Assembly: GCA_964414345.1 (NCBI GenBank)
Contig: CAYPWF010000013.1
Span: forward strand, 4,358 to 68,357
Direction of reading: 5' to 3'
Length of the DNA: 64,000 bases
Source of the DNA: Desulfocorpusculum sp964414345
GTDB lineage: Bacteria; Desulfobacterota; Desulfocorpusculales; Desulfocorpusculum
Shown: positions 40,673 to 49,822 of the stretch, piece by piece
Layout: the number at the start of each line of letters is the position of its first letter
Position numbering within the stretch: the stretch's first letter is position 1
Made by a program: the position numbers and the translations under genes
The notes under the pieces: generated by a model
The model's input: only the letters and a program-made list of their open reading frames with translations
The model's database searches: none
Told to the model about the DNA's origin: nothing

Positions 40673-42589
40673 TCAAGGCAGCCGAACCCTGCCCATCCTT
40701 GGCCTCCCCGGAGGCAAAGCAAGCCCCGTGATCCTGGCCCAGGAAACAGCGTTTTCCCACCTGGAGAAGAGAAGCTCTTCCTCCCTTCCTTGGAAGCTGG
40801 GCCAAAGGGCCTTCAAGATCCTTGGGGCGAGCAGTTTGCGGGTCTCCCAAAGCACAGGCAGCCTCGCCAGGGCCTCTTCATCCGGGAAGAACGGCCTCTC
40901 TCTCATGAGCCTTATGACCGGAAGCAATTGGTTCGCCTCCAGCCAGAATTCCTCCTGTTCTTGACACATGGAGAGCAGAAAAGGACGGCAGGAAAGCCTA
41001 AGGTAATCATCCGGACATAGGGACCAGAGGCCGGCCTGGTAGGATCCGGGATCGTGCAATTCTGCCAGAAGCTTCTCCAAGCTTTTCAAGGAAAACCTGT
41101 TGGTTGCTTCCACCCCCCAGAAAGGGAGAAGCTCCGGCAAGAACCTCTTCTGCCAGGCCGCCCACCGGGCGATCAAGCTCCAGGGAGGTTCTCCCCCGCT
41201 GGATCTAAAAAGAAAAACAGGTGAATGGCTCAAGTTTTCCATGAACTGGAGGGGAAGGCCCACAGGGTTGCCTCTGCCTCGATCCTGGATCTCCACCAGC
41301 CCTATCAGATCACAAGGGCCTTCTTGAGGGCTTAGGTCCGGCAGGTGCAGTGGATAAAGTCCCAGATCCAGCCTCTTTTCAGCCTCTTCCAAGGCCTTTC
41401 TAAGCTCCTGCTTGCTGGCCCGGCCCACAGCCTCAACTTGGTAAGGTGGTCTTGCTCTGTAGCTTACCTGCCAGGAGGCGGCCTTTTCTTTGAGTCTGGT
41501 GCCGGGCAGCACCAAGAGAGGAAACACTGTCACATGTTGTCCCAGAGCCTGTTCGCCTAGAAAATCAATTGTGCCCAAGAACCCCTCGGGGCTGTCCCCT
41601 GGAAGCCCTAGGATCACGTCTATCTGGAGCTTTATGCCTCTTTCCAAAAGAAGATGCGCCCCTTTTGCAAAGGCTTTGGGGTTTCCGGATCTGCCAGCTT
41701 TTTTCAGAACCTGTGGGTGGATGCTCTGAAGCCCTGTCTCCAGGGAATGGAAGCCTGCCCTTTTGAATCCCTCTGCCAGTTCTGGGTTCATGTGATCCAC
41801 CCTGGCCTCTGTGTGAAGGGGCACGCAAAGAGCATTCCAAAGCGCCAGATCCCCAAGGCGTCTGAGCAGGCCAGGGGTAACCTGAAAAGAAGGATCCAAG
41901 AGATAGATTTCCTTCGCTTCTTGGGCGCCAGCCCAAAGCACGTGCTCTCTGAGCCATTCCGAGGGGAACCACCTCAGCTCTTTAAAGTTCTTTCCGTAAT
42001 AGCAGTAAGCGCAGTGGAAGGGGCATCCACGCATGGTCTCAACCCATATGGAGCCGTCTGGGGCCTTGGGAAGAAGCCCCATGAGGTAGGGGGAGGGCAC
42101 CTCTTCCAGAGAAACCAAAGCAGCTGCCTCGCAGGCTGCTTGAGCAAGCCTTCCTACCCCAACACCCAAATCCCGGGAGATCTCCCCTAGGACTCGGGGA
42201 AAAACCGCCTCACCCTCACCGCTGTGGACCCAGTCAAAGGGATGCTCCGGAAACCTTAGCTCGAAGTCCCCGGCCACCTCTGGTCCCCCTGCCAGGAGTC
42301 TTATCCGGGGGTTGAATTCTTTAAGGGCACTGCACAAACTGAGGGTTCTTTCCACATTCCAAAGGTACAGAGTGGTTACCACCACCTGGGGCTCCAGGGA
42401 ACGGATCTCTCTTAGCATGGCCTGATTGGATGCAAAAGAGGTGAGAGAAGGCGGCAAGAATATGGGCTCATGGGGAACCCCTTTGGCCAAAGCGCTCGCA
42501 GCAAGGTAGGCTCCTGCCAAAGGATGATCTCCACCGGCATAGTCGTATCCAAAATCCAAAACCGGCAGTTGCAGGTAAAGAACCCTCAT
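40673..42589 (-). CDS. B12-binding domain radical SAM protein
   Basis: The 638-residue protein starts with a cobalamin-binding-like domain (about 1-145), including LLAGGPEVAG and WVHSGEGEAVFP. The radical SAM barrel carries the cluster motif CPFHCAYC (Cys189, Cys193, Cys196). A C-terminal region of 200 residues without known motifs follows. The layout matches the B12-dependent radical SAM class that includes BchE, P-methylases and many peptide or lipid modifiers. No substrate peptide or biosynthetic cluster was seen nearby. It is divergent from a zinc-ribbon gene. Confidence 0.88.
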   Translation of the reverse strand: MRVLYLQLPVLDFGYDYAGGDHPLAGAYLAASALAKGVPHEPIFLPPSLTSFASNQAMLREIRSLEPQVVVTTLYLWNVERTLSLCSALKEFNPRIRLLAGGPEVAGDFELRFPEHPFDWVHSGEGEAVFPRVLGEISRDLGVGVGRLAQAACEAAALVSLEEVPSPYLMGLLPKAPDGSIWVETMRGCPFHCAYCYYGKNFKELRWFPSEWLREHVLWAGAQEAKEIYLLDPSFQVTPGLLRRLGDLALWNALCVPLHTEARVDHMNPELAEGFKRAGFHSLETGLQSIHPQVLKKAGRSGNPKAFAKGAHLLLERGIKLQIDVILGLPGDSPEGFLGTIDFLGEQALGQHVTVFPLLVLPGTRLKEKAASWQVSYRARPPYQVEAVGRASKQELRKALEEAEKRLDLGLYPLHLPDLSPQEGPCDLIGLVEIQDRGRGNPVGLPLQFMENLSHSPVFLFRSSGGEPPWSLIARWAAWQKRFLPELLPFWGVEATNRFSLKSLEKLLAELHDPGSYQAGLWSLCPDDYLRLSCRPFLLSMCQEQEEFWLEANQLLPVIRLMRERPFFPDEEALARLPVLWETRKLLAPRILKALWPSFQGREEELLFSRWENAVSWARITGLALPPGRPRMGRVRLP

Positions 42590-42732
42590 GATACCCGTCC
42601 GAATATTCGTTTACATATTGAATCACACCCCAAAGCAGCGGGGCTACCTGCCCTTTTGCGGCCAGCCCCCTCATTGGCCAGAATCGGTAAGCTAACCTGC
42701 ATTACCCAGGATCAATGGGAAAAGGGGGGCTG

Positions 42733-42810
42733 GCTTGATAAAAAAAATCAAGCTGCTTTGGGGCATCAACGGGTCTATCCTAGGATATTATAAAGGAGGG
42801 TAGACCCGTT
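42733..42810. promoter_or_regulatory. two inverted repeats in the divergent gap before the zinc-ribbon gene
   Basis: GCTTGAT/ATCAAGC (42733-42753) encloses seven A. AACGGGTCTA (42768-42777) and TAGACCCGTT (42801-42810) form a perfect 10-bp inverted repeat with a 23-nt loop that contains ATATTATAAAGGAGG. The 296-bp gap holds no gene. Occlusion of the loop could control transcription or translation towards 42886; this is inference. Confidence 0.45.
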
Positions 42811-42885
42811 TGGGGCCGGGTGACTGAGGATCCATGGCTCGGCTTTGGGGGTCTGCCCCGGCACACGGAAGGGGGAGGTGAGAAT

Positions 42886-43089
42886 ATGTCCACACCCAGA
42901 CACTGTCCCGGTTTCGAGTCTTTCAAGAACCTTCAGGCCTTCACCTGCCGATGCCCCAACTGCGGGGCCGAGAAGGAAATCTTCTCGGATGAATTTGACA
43001 AAAGACACATCTGCCCAGGCTGCAAGCAAGAGATAGATTTTACCAAGTGCCAGTTGGAGGTAAGCGGGCAGACAAAGAGCTCCAGATAG
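42886..43089 (+). CDS. small zinc-ribbon protein
   Basis: The 67-residue protein has CRCPNCG and CPGC (residues about 21-27 and 43-46), a rubredoxin- or zinc-ribbon-like metal site. An extra Cys lies at each end. AGGTGA lies ahead of the ATG at 42886; an in-frame GTG at 42820 would add 22 residues. Such small ribbons often accompany metabolic enzymes but have no set role. It stands alone between a radical SAM gene (divergent) and RNase D (convergent). Confidence 0.72.
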   Translation: MSTPRHCPGFESFKNLQAFTCRCPNCGAEKEIFSDEFDKRHICPGCKQEIDFTKCQLEVSGQTKSSR

Positions 43090-43118
43090 GAGAGCCTCAG
43101 AAAGCACTGCAGGAGACA

Positions 43119-43143
43119 GGTTTGGGGGCTATGCCCCCAAACC
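43119..43143. other. perfect 11-bp hairpin between convergent genes
   Basis: GGTTTGGGGGC and GCCCCCAAACC are separated by TAT. It lies between the ends of the zinc-ribbon gene and RNase D. It lacks a T tract. Its sequence closely resembles the palindromic tail of the dispersed repeats, so it may be a solo tail. Confidence 0.5.
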
Positions 43144-43191
43144 CCAGAGGGGTAAATCGTAGTCGGTACCTGGGTGATCGCTTCCAATAAA

Positions 43192-44421
43192 TCAGCTTGA
43201 TTTCGTGGGGCAGGCCCCTGAAAAGGCCTCCAGGAACCGCTCCCCAAGCAGCTTTAGCTGCCAGGGCTTCAACAGCTGCTTCATCTTGCTTTGAAAGTCC
43301 TGGGGCTTGGACACTGCCAGAGTGCGAAGCAGGCTGTTGGGGCACAAAACACCCGGGTGCAGCCCCTCCTGTTCTGCCAGCTGGTCTCTTACCTGTTTTA
43401 GAGCCAGAAATCTCTTGCGGGACCCTGGAGGGTTCTGTGGGCTCCTGGTATTACTCCAAGAGGGTAGAGGGGCTTTTTCCAAGGCCTCTTGAATCAACTT
43501 GAAAAGGCTCTCTCCCCAGATCTCCAAGACCTTTTTCGTGATGCCGGGAATCCCGAGCATGGCCTTGGAATCCAAGGGTTTTTCCCTGGCCAAGCTCACC
43601 AGAGTATCTGTTTGCAGGATCTTGAACACTGGCACATCCTTGCGCCTGGCCTGTTCCTCCCTCCATTCCAGAAGAGCTTGGAGCACCCGGAGGCCCTGCC
43701 CGTCCAAATCCCTTGCCCCGCGGGTCTTAAACGCGCTGGGGGGTTCCCTGCAAAGGGGCTCTATGGTTTCCAGTTCCAGGAAATGGGCTCTGGCCCAATC
43801 CATCCGGCCAAGGGCCTCCAGCTCCTGGGCCAAAGAATCCCTCAGGGCCAAGAGGTGGCAGGTGTCCCCCACGGCATATTCCACCATGGGCCCGGGCAAA
43901 GGCCTCTTGCTCCAGTCAGCCCGCTGAAACCTCTTCTCCAGCCTGATGCCCAAGCGTTCCTCCAAGAGATCCGCGAGGCCCAAACGTTTGATCCCAAGAC
44001 ATTCAGCCGCAAGCTTGGTGTCGAAAATTCCCCGGGGATTGAATCCGGCCCCTTTTAAAAGCCGCATGTCGTAGTCGGCCCCGTGGAAAACCTTCTCCAG
44101 AGATGGATCCTCCAGGATGGGCTTAAGAGGGCCCAGATCCTGAACAGCCAGGGAATCTATGAGAGCCGACCCCTGGGAGCAAGAGACCTGGATCAGGCAT
44201 ATCCTCTCGCGGTACCGGTAAAGGGAATCCGCTTCCAGGTCCACCGCCACCCTGGGCTCTGATCTCAATTTGCAGGCCAGCTCTTCCAGCCGGGTTGAAT
44301 CCTCAACCCAAAAGATCCGGCATTCTTGCTGAGAAAGGAGAGGCTTGAAAAAAGACTTCTTCTGGCCGCTCTTTTTCGATTCTCTCATGGGCTCCGGACC
44401 CATAAACTTGGGAAGAATCAT
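43192..44421 (-). CDS. rnd: ribonuclease D
   Basis: The 409-residue 3'-5' exoribonuclease trims tRNA precursors. The DEDD residues are visible in VAVDLEADS, KVFHGADYDMRLL and MVEYAVGDTCHLL. An HRDC domain follows (about 230-310, LEWREEQARRKDVPVFKIL, GIPGITKKV). The C-terminal region has a second HRDC-like stretch. The start is uncertain: no good ribosome binding site is seen at 44421, and MGPEPMRES six residues in is an alternative. Confidence 0.92.
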   Translation of the reverse strand: MILPKFMGPEPMRESKKSGQKKSFFKPLLSQQECRIFWVEDSTRLEELACKLRSEPRVAVDLEADSLYRYRERICLIQVSCSQGSALIDSLAVQDLGPLKPILEDPSLEKVFHGADYDMRLLKGAGFNPRGIFDTKLAAECLGIKRLGLADLLEERLGIRLEKRFQRADWSKRPLPGPMVEYAVGDTCHLLALRDSLAQELEALGRMDWARAHFLELETIEPLCREPPSAFKTRGARDLDGQGLRVLQALLEWREEQARRKDVPVFKILQTDTLVSLAREKPLDSKAMLGIPGITKKVLEIWGESLFKLIQEALEKAPLPSWSNTRSPQNPPGSRKRFLALKQVRDQLAEQEGLHPGVLCPNSLLRTLAVSKPQDFQSKMKQLLKPWQLKLLGERFLEAFSGACPTKSS

Positions 44422-44599
44422 TGGAGCACTAATATGATTCCATGTCCAGATGTTCCCTTCAACGCTGTGCTTGCACCAAGTTCAAGCTGCGGCCAGGGTG
44501 AAGATGGCCCAAGCTGAGGAATGTCCGGGGAGGCTCGGGAAGCTTGACAGGCAAAGCCCACAGTTTCATGCTACAAGAAAAGGCAGGGGAGGTGATCTC

Positions 44600-45067
44600 A
44601 TGGACTTTGCCAAGAGAAGTATCACCTGCTTTTTGATCTTGGCGGGGCTTCTTTTGGCAATGGCCCATGCTCAGGAGGTGGCCATCAGAAGGGCCGGAGG
44701 CCAAGGCTGGGGGGCGCATACGGCTTACGGGAAGCTATTTGATCCCACCACCTTGGTGACTCTAAGGGGGGAGGTCCTAAGCGTGGAGCGCTTCACCCCT
44801 TTGCGACAGATGGGCTACGGGCTGCTTGTGGTATTGGAGACCTCCACCGAAACCATAGACGTGCACCTGGGACCGGGTTGGTTCGTGGCTGAGCAGGATT
44901 TCGAGATTTCCCCTGGAGACAAAATCACGGTGCGCGGCTCCAGGATTCTTTTCCAGGAAAAACCCGCTGTCATAGCCACGGAGATCAGAAGCGGGGAACG
45001 GATCTTGAAACTAAGGCTGGAGAACGGTCAGCCGGTTTGGTCCGAAGAGGGGGAGGAAGAAGGCTGA
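44600..45067 (+). CDS. exported OB-fold-like protein
   Basis: The 155-residue precursor has a signal peptide (1-24, ending AHA). The mature part shows a beta-barrel pattern: TLRGEVLSVERFTP, ETIDVHLGPGWFV, ISPGDKITVRGSRI and AVIATEIRSGERILKLR. Similar short exported proteins occur in sulfate reducers and are thought to have an OB fold; no ligand is known to me. GGGGAGGTGA precedes the ATG at 44600. It is divergent from rnd and convergent with the SpmAB fusion. Confidence 0.78.
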   Translation: MDFAKRSITCFLILAGLLLAMAHAQEVAIRRAGGQGWGAHTAYGKLFDPTTLVTLRGEVLSVERFTPLRQMGYGLLVVLETSTETIDVHLGPGWFVAEQDFEISPGDKITVRGSRILFQEKPAVIATEIRSGERILKLRLENGQPVWSEEGEEEG

Positions 45068-45073
45068 CCACCC

Positions 45074-45163
45074 TGAGCCGCACTATTCAGGATGGGTGGA
45101 TAATAAGGGCTAGGGGGTTGGGGCCATGGCCCCCAAAGGCACAGGCTTAAGGGATGATTCAGG
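45074..45163 (+). repeat. dispersed intergenic repeat, copy F (short form)
   Basis: Only the head (GAGCCGCACTATTCAG, TGGATAATAAGGGCTA) and the palindromic tail (GGGGGTTGGGGCCATGGCCC, AAAGGCACAGG) remain, as expected after a large internal deletion. It fills the 96-bp gap between two convergent genes. Confidence 0.5.
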
Positions 45164-46477
45164 TTAGCTGTAGAAGAGTCTTCCCAGAACAACGGCCGCA
45201 AGGATGCCTGCGGCGTCTCCCAGAAGCCCTGCCCAAAGGGCGTAGCGGATCCGCTTAACCTGCACGGCCCCGAAGTACACGGCCAGGATATATAGGGTCG
45301 TGTCCGTGGAACCCTGCATCACGGAGGCTATGAAGGCCTCAAGAGAGTCAGGGTCCCGGGCCACCAACTCGGACATCATTCCAAAGGCTCCTGAACCGGA
45401 AAGAGGCCGCACCAAAGCCATGGGCAGAGTCTCGGGAGGCATTCCTATAAAGCCGGTCAGGGGGCTTATTATTCCAGTGAAGATCTCAAGTGCCCCAGAG
45501 GCCCTAAACATCCCCACTCCCACCAGCACGGCCACCAGAAAGGGAATAATCCGCAAGGCCACCTGAAATCCCTCTTTGCCGCCATCGCAGAGCCGCTCGT
45601 ACACCGGAATGCTCCTGCTCACCCCATACAGGGCCATGAGCCCCATGAGAAAAGGGATCAGAGCATGGGAGAGTCCCTCAATTCCTTTCTCCGGCTGTGG
45701 GCTGCCCAATATTTGCATCCCCACCCCGGCCACAAAGGCCGCCGTGTACATGGGCAGGATCCACCTTCGCCAGCCTTGGGCTTGAGGTGTATGCACAGGG
45801 GGCGGCTCCTGGGAGGAGCTGTCTGGGGCAGTCGATTTCATACCCTCCTCTCTTCCCTTTTCCCTGGAGCTGGTCTTGTAGAGCCTGGCCAAAAGCTTTG
45901 CCGAGAAAACCGCTACGATTGTTGAGCAGGTTGTGGCCAGAAGAGTGGGGATCAATATCCCTGCTGGATCCCGAGCCCCGGCAGAGGCCCGCACAGCCAT
46001 GACCCCCAGGGGCAGAAGCGTCACGGAGCTGGTGTTTATGGCCAGGAAAAGGCACATGGCGTCTGTGGCCTCCCCTTTTTGGGGATTCAGCTGCTCCAGC
46101 TCCTGCATGGCCTTTATTCCCAGTGGGGTGGCCGCATTGCCGAGGCCCATCATGTTGGCCGCCATGTTCATGACCATGGCTCCCATGGCCGGATGATCGG
46201 CCGGCACATCCGGAAAGAGCCTCACCAGCAAAGGCCTTAGAGCTTTGGATATGGAGGCCATGAGGCCGGCTTCCTGCACCACCTTTACCAGGCCCAGCCA
46301 CAAGGTCATGGCCCCCACCAGCCCTATGGCCAGCTCTACAGATTGCTTGGCTGCCTGAAAAGAGCTCTTGCCCACCTGCTCCAGCCTGCCCGTGGCCGCC
46401 CCTACCAACACCGAAGAAAGCAGCAGGAAGAGCCACACCATGTTCATTGCCGAGTTTCTGGGGGCTTTGGGGTCCAT
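45164..46477 (-). CDS. nucleoside recognition (Gate) domain membrane protein, SpmA-SpmB fusion
   Basis: The 437-residue membrane protein joins an SpmA-like half (MNMAANMMGLGNAATPLGIKA, INTSSVTLLPLGVMA) to an SpmB-like half (MALVRPLSGSGAFGMMSELV, MQGSTDTTLYILAVYFGAV) through a polar linker at about residues 210-235. Both are Gate-domain proteins. Separate SpmA and SpmB take part in spore core dehydration in Bacillus, but homologues in non-spore-formers are presumed transporters. The start at 46477 is uncertain; an ATG ten codons later also fits. Confidence 0.85.
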   Translation of the reverse strand: MDPKAPRNSAMNMVWLFLLLSSVLVGAATGRLEQVGKSSFQAAKQSVELAIGLVGAMTLWLGLVKVVQEAGLMASISKALRPLLVRLFPDVPADHPAMGAMVMNMAANMMGLGNAATPLGIKAMQELEQLNPQKGEATDAMCLFLAINTSSVTLLPLGVMAVRASAGARDPAGILIPTLLATTCSTIVAVFSAKLLARLYKTSSREKGREEGMKSTAPDSSSQEPPPVHTPQAQGWRRWILPMYTAAFVAGVGMQILGSPQPEKGIEGLSHALIPFLMGLMALYGVSRSIPVYERLCDGGKEGFQVALRIIPFLVAVLVGVGMFRASGALEIFTGIISPLTGFIGMPPETLPMALVRPLSGSGAFGMMSELVARDPDSLEAFIASVMQGSTDTTLYILAVYFGAVQVKRIRYALWAGLLGDAAGILAAVVLGRLFYS

Positions 46478-46500
46478 GGGGCTTTGCAACCGCCTGCTTC

Positions 46501-47247
46501 TTAGCCTTTTTGCAGTTGCCCGGCCACGGCTTGGGTGGCTTTGGCCACTGCTTCGGGATCCCCCAAGTAATAACGGTTAAGAACTCTTAGGTCTTGATCC
46601 AGCTCGTAAACCAAGGGTATTCCAGTAGGAATGTTGAGTTCCACTATCTCTTGGTCTGAGATCCCGTCTAGGTGCTTCACAAGGGCTCTTAAGCTGTTGC
46701 CGTGGGCTGAGAGTATGGGACGGCATCCCTTTTGTAGACAAGGCACGACAACTTTCTCCCAGTAAGGCAGGACTCTCTCCAAGGTGTCCTTCAGAGACTC
46801 GCAGGAGGGAATCTCCTGAGGGGCCAGCTTAGCATACCTGGGGTCAAAGCGGGGATGTCTAGGGTCCTCTGGATCAAGGGGAGGAGGAGGCACATCATAA
46901 CTCCTTCTCCAGGCCATCACCTGCTCTAGGCCGTACCTATCGGCCGTCTCTTTCTTGTTGAGCCCCTGCAAGGCTCCATAGTGCCTTTCATTGAGCCTCC
47001 AAGAAAGCTCTACTGGGATCCACATGAGATCCATTTCCTCCTGCACTATCCAAAGTGTTCTGATGGCCCTCTTGAGCACCGAGGTGAAGGCCACATCGAA
47101 CAGGTACCCCTCTGCCCGAAGCAGCTTGCCTGCCTCGTGGGCCTCTTGGATGCCTTTTTCCGAGAGATCCACATCCGTCCATCCTGTGAACCTGTTTTCC
47201 AGGTTCCAGATGCTCTCACCGTGTCGGAGAAGCACTACCTTGTACAT
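46501..47247 (-). CDS. gpmA: 2,3-bisphosphoglycerate-dependent phosphoglycerate mutase
   Basis: The 248-residue glycolytic enzyme interconverts 3- and 2-phosphoglycerate. The phosphohistidine motif is LLRHGESIWN near residue 5, with FTGWTDVDLSEKG after it. ELSWRLNERHYGALQGLNK and the second catalytic His (LSAHGNSLRALVKHL) complete the active site. I chose the ATG at 47247 over one at 47256, because GGAGG directly abuts the latter. Confidence 0.95.
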   Translation of the reverse strand: MYKVVLLRHGESIWNLENRFTGWTDVDLSEKGIQEAHEAGKLLRAEGYLFDVAFTSVLKRAIRTLWIVQEEMDLMWIPVELSWRLNERHYGALQGLNKKETADRYGLEQVMAWRRSYDVPPPPLDPEDPRHPRFDPRYAKLAPQEIPSCESLKDTLERVLPYWEKVVVPCLQKGCRPILSAHGNSLRALVKHLDGISDQEIVELNIPTGIPLVYELDQDLRVLNRYYLGDPEAVAKATQAVAGQLQKG

Positions 47248-47313
47248 GCTCCTCATCCTCCTTTCTTCTTGGGCTAAAGAGAATCCTTGATGACCAAGAC
47301 CCCGCGGCTAATC

Positions 47314-49593
47314 CTATCCCCGCCTGGTTGGACCTGCAAGGAGATATGCACCCAACCAGAGGGTGGCCATGGCCTGCAGCCCAGCCAAGACCCAACCGCT
47401 TCGGGCAAGGCCCAAGGTGGGCACCAGAACCACTCCTCCCAAGAGAGCCCCTATGGCTGCTCCCAAATGGTCCCATGCGCTAGCCTTACCGGCTATGAGC
47501 CCTGCGCTGCAAAGCCTTTTTTCCAAGACCCCGCAGGCCAAAGGAAAAGATCCGCCCGTGGCAAAACCGGCCAGAAACATCCAGAAACAAACTGCCGTTT
47601 GAGCCTCGGGGCCTGGGGGTTCCCATATGCTCCCTGACAGCAGCCTGCTCACCCAGAGCAGGGGAATGGAAGCGCAAAGCAAAGTCATCCCTGCCTGCAC
47701 CCCCAGGAGGGCTCCCAAAGAGTTCCTCCTCCAGGGGCTGAGAATCCCCTTTGCCCACATTCCCCCTGCAGCAAGCCCTGCCATGAAGACACCCACCAGA
47801 AGGCCCACTTTGGAATATAGATATCCCCAAACTGCCTGATACAGATAGAGACAAACCATCTCCTGCGCCATGGCCGTAAAGCCCGTGACTCCTAGGGCCA
47901 CCAGAGGAATCCTTTCCAAATTGAACCCACGCCCCCCCAAAAGGGAAGCCGTAAGGAGAAGCCCCAGGCCGCAAAGAATCCATCCCCAAGGTAGTCCTTC
48001 CAGGGTCTTGAGTGTTTGCACTCCTAGATTTGCCCCTGAGAGCTTCTCCCAAAGGGCCAGGAAATGAATTATGCTGCGGGGGTGCTCATCCAAATTGGGC
48101 TCTTCCCGGCTTCTGCTTAGAGTCTCCTCCCAAAGCCCCACTTGGTGAGGCTGAATCCATGTGAAAAAAAGAGCCTTGGGGGTCTGCTCCCCAGGGGAAG
48201 GGCGGCCGGCCAACACATCCGGCTCAAGGCTTATTCTTCCCTTGTTCTTTGCTGCCAAAAAAAGAGTTTTCTCCCCTGGAATCACCCGAACCTCAGGAAA
48301 AACCGCCTCAAGGCTGCGGTAGATCATACCCAGGAACCTCTCCAGCTCAGGCCCCAGGTAGTGTACAGATCCGCTAACCCCGTGGAGAAGCAGACCGTCT
48401 GGCCCCAGGATGCGATTCAGCCCCTGGAAAAACTCCAACGTGTGGAAGCGATTCAGAAGGCTTGTGGAGGGGTCCCCCATTTGCACCACCGCCGCGTCGA
48501 AACTGCCTGGGGGGAGCTTGGATATTAGGAAGCGGGCATCAAGATGGTCAGCTTGAAGCCTTGGATCTTCAAGTGCTCTTCTCAACTCAGGACTCAAAAA
48601 AGGTATTGAAACCTCAAAAACCTTTGGGTCCAGCTCCACCAGACGGATCAGCTCCACCGGGTATTCAAGAAGAAGCGGGATGCTGCTGGCAGGCCCTCCA
48701 CCCACCAGGAGAATCCTTTTGGGCATGGGTTCCTGGTGCATGAGGATTTGTACCAAAGGAGCCGCCTCCACAGGATCAGGAAAAGTAAGCATGGGCCTGC
48801 CATTGCCGAAAAGGGTGAACTGGGCTTCCAGCCGGCCCAGCTCTATGTTCTGGTAGGGGGAGTCCACTGTGACAAGCCTTTCCATCCCGGGATGAAGCAC
48901 CCCCCAGCGTCTTTGGGCAGACCATTCCTGCATGGAAGAGACAAGCCCCCCAGCCAAGGAAACCCCCCAGAGGACCCCCACAAGGCCTAGGCCCAAGCCC
49001 CAGGGCCTGCTCAGCCCCCAAACCCCCAAAGCAGCCAGGAAGCTTGTGAGCATACCTGTCCAGGCCAGGATCCCTGGACCGTGAAGGTGGGGAATCATCC
49101 AGAAGCTGAGAGCCAGCCCCCCCAGAAGGCTTCCCAGGGCTTCCCAAAAATAGACCCGACCTATTGCCTGTGCAGGTGAGTCGCTCCCTCCTGCTGCTAA
49201 GGCTGAGGCCACGGGGAACATGGCTCCCACCACCGCAGCCTGAGGCAAGAGGAATCCCACCATGGCCAGCATGGAGCCAAGGGTAGAAATGGGGGCCCCG
49301 GGGGGCACTGAAATCAGAAAGCGCAGGTGACGCACCCCCAAAAGAAGCCCCAAGGACAAGACCGGAGAGATTGTCAGGAGCCAAAAAAGAGCTGGAAAGG
49401 ATCCTCTGATGCGGGTAGCCCCCCAAGCTCCCGCAAAGATGCCCGTCAACCAGGATGCCATTATCATGCCTATGCTCAGCTCGTGGCCTGCCACTAAAAC
49501 CAGCATCTCCCTGAGCAAGACCACCTGGGCCGCCAGGGCATGAAAGCCCATTCCCAAGAAAAGCCACATGGCAGGCTTGCGAGGCCAGAGCAT
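47314..49593 (-). CDS. membrane protein with embedded spermidine synthase-like domain
   Basis: The protein of about 759 residues has roughly six membrane helices, then a soluble spermidine synthase-like domain (about 235-470), then about seven more helices. In the soluble part VDSPYQNIELG matches the synthase start, and LLVGGGPASSIPLLLEYP matches the SAM-binding loop in altered form. The catalytic Asp block (usually DSTDP) reads QMGDPSTSL. Polyamine aminopropyltransferase activity is therefore doubtful. Such fused transporter-synthase proteins are widespread and uncharacterised. The start is unsure: ATG 49593 is used, but TTG 49647 and ATG 49569 are possible. Confidence 0.8.
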   Translation of the reverse strand: MLWPRKPAMWLFLGMGFHALAAQVVLLREMLVLVAGHELSIGMIMASWLTGIFAGAWGATRIRGSFPALFWLLTISPVLSLGLLLGVRHLRFLISVPPGAPISTLGSMLAMVGFLLPQAAVVGAMFPVASALAAGGSDSPAQAIGRVYFWEALGSLLGGLALSFWMIPHLHGPGILAWTGMLTSFLAALGVWGLSRPWGLGLGLVGVLWGVSLAGGLVSSMQEWSAQRRWGVLHPGMERLVTVDSPYQNIELGRLEAQFTLFGNGRPMLTFPDPVEAAPLVQILMHQEPMPKRILLVGGGPASSIPLLLEYPVELIRLVELDPKVFEVSIPFLSPELRRALEDPRLQADHLDARFLISKLPPGSFDAAVVQMGDPSTSLLNRFHTLEFFQGLNRILGPDGLLLHGVSGSVHYLGPELERFLGMIYRSLEAVFPEVRVIPGEKTLFLAAKNKGRISLEPDVLAGRPSPGEQTPKALFFTWIQPHQVGLWEETLSRSREEPNLDEHPRSIIHFLALWEKLSGANLGVQTLKTLEGLPWGWILCGLGLLLTASLLGGRGFNLERIPLVALGVTGFTAMAQEMVCLYLYQAVWGYLYSKVGLLVGVFMAGLAAGGMWAKGILSPWRRNSLGALLGVQAGMTLLCASIPLLWVSRLLSGSIWEPPGPEAQTAVCFWMFLAGFATGGSFPLACGVLEKRLCSAGLIAGKASAWDHLGAAIGALLGGVVLVPTLGLARSGWVLAGLQAMATLWLGAYLLAGPTRRG

Positions 49594-49659
49594 GCCTTGA
49601 GACCCCCAGGGCTTCAATCCCCTTTTTTTAGCCCGATGATTCTCCAAAGCCTTTGATTC

Positions 49660-49822
49660 TGGGGAATCAAGCCCCCAAACTCCCCTGAAACTTTGGCCTA
49701 TCCCGACTCAAACCAGGGCTAACTCTGGAGCCGGGAATCAGGCTGGTTTTGAGCCTGGATTATTCTCATTAGGATGTTTAAAAAGACAACCCGCCTCACT
49801 CAGGACCAGTGGATTATGTTGG
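49660..49822 (-). repeat. dispersed intergenic repeat, copy E (divergent, minus orientation)
   Basis: On the minus strand it carries GGCTCAAAACCAGCCTG, CCCTGGTTTGAGTCGGGATA and GTTTGGGGGCTTGATTCCCC, matching the central and tail blocks of copies A and C. The head is poorly conserved. It lies between two genes both read leftwards. Confidence 0.5.

Noticed and set aside
42768..42810. Riboswitch or T-box upstream of the zinc-ribbon gene
   Set aside because: No T-box sequence, specifier loop or known aptamer core could be recognised; only a simple inverted repeat is present.
43119..43143. 11-bp hairpin as an intrinsic terminator
   Set aside because: There is no T tract on either strand; its likeness to the repeat tails is a better explanation.
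45678..46436. Open minus-strand frame of 252 codons within the SpmAB fusion, and a similar one at 48776-49567
   Set aside because: Both are alternative frames of recognised membrane proteins with Gly/His/Ala-rich composition typical of shadows.
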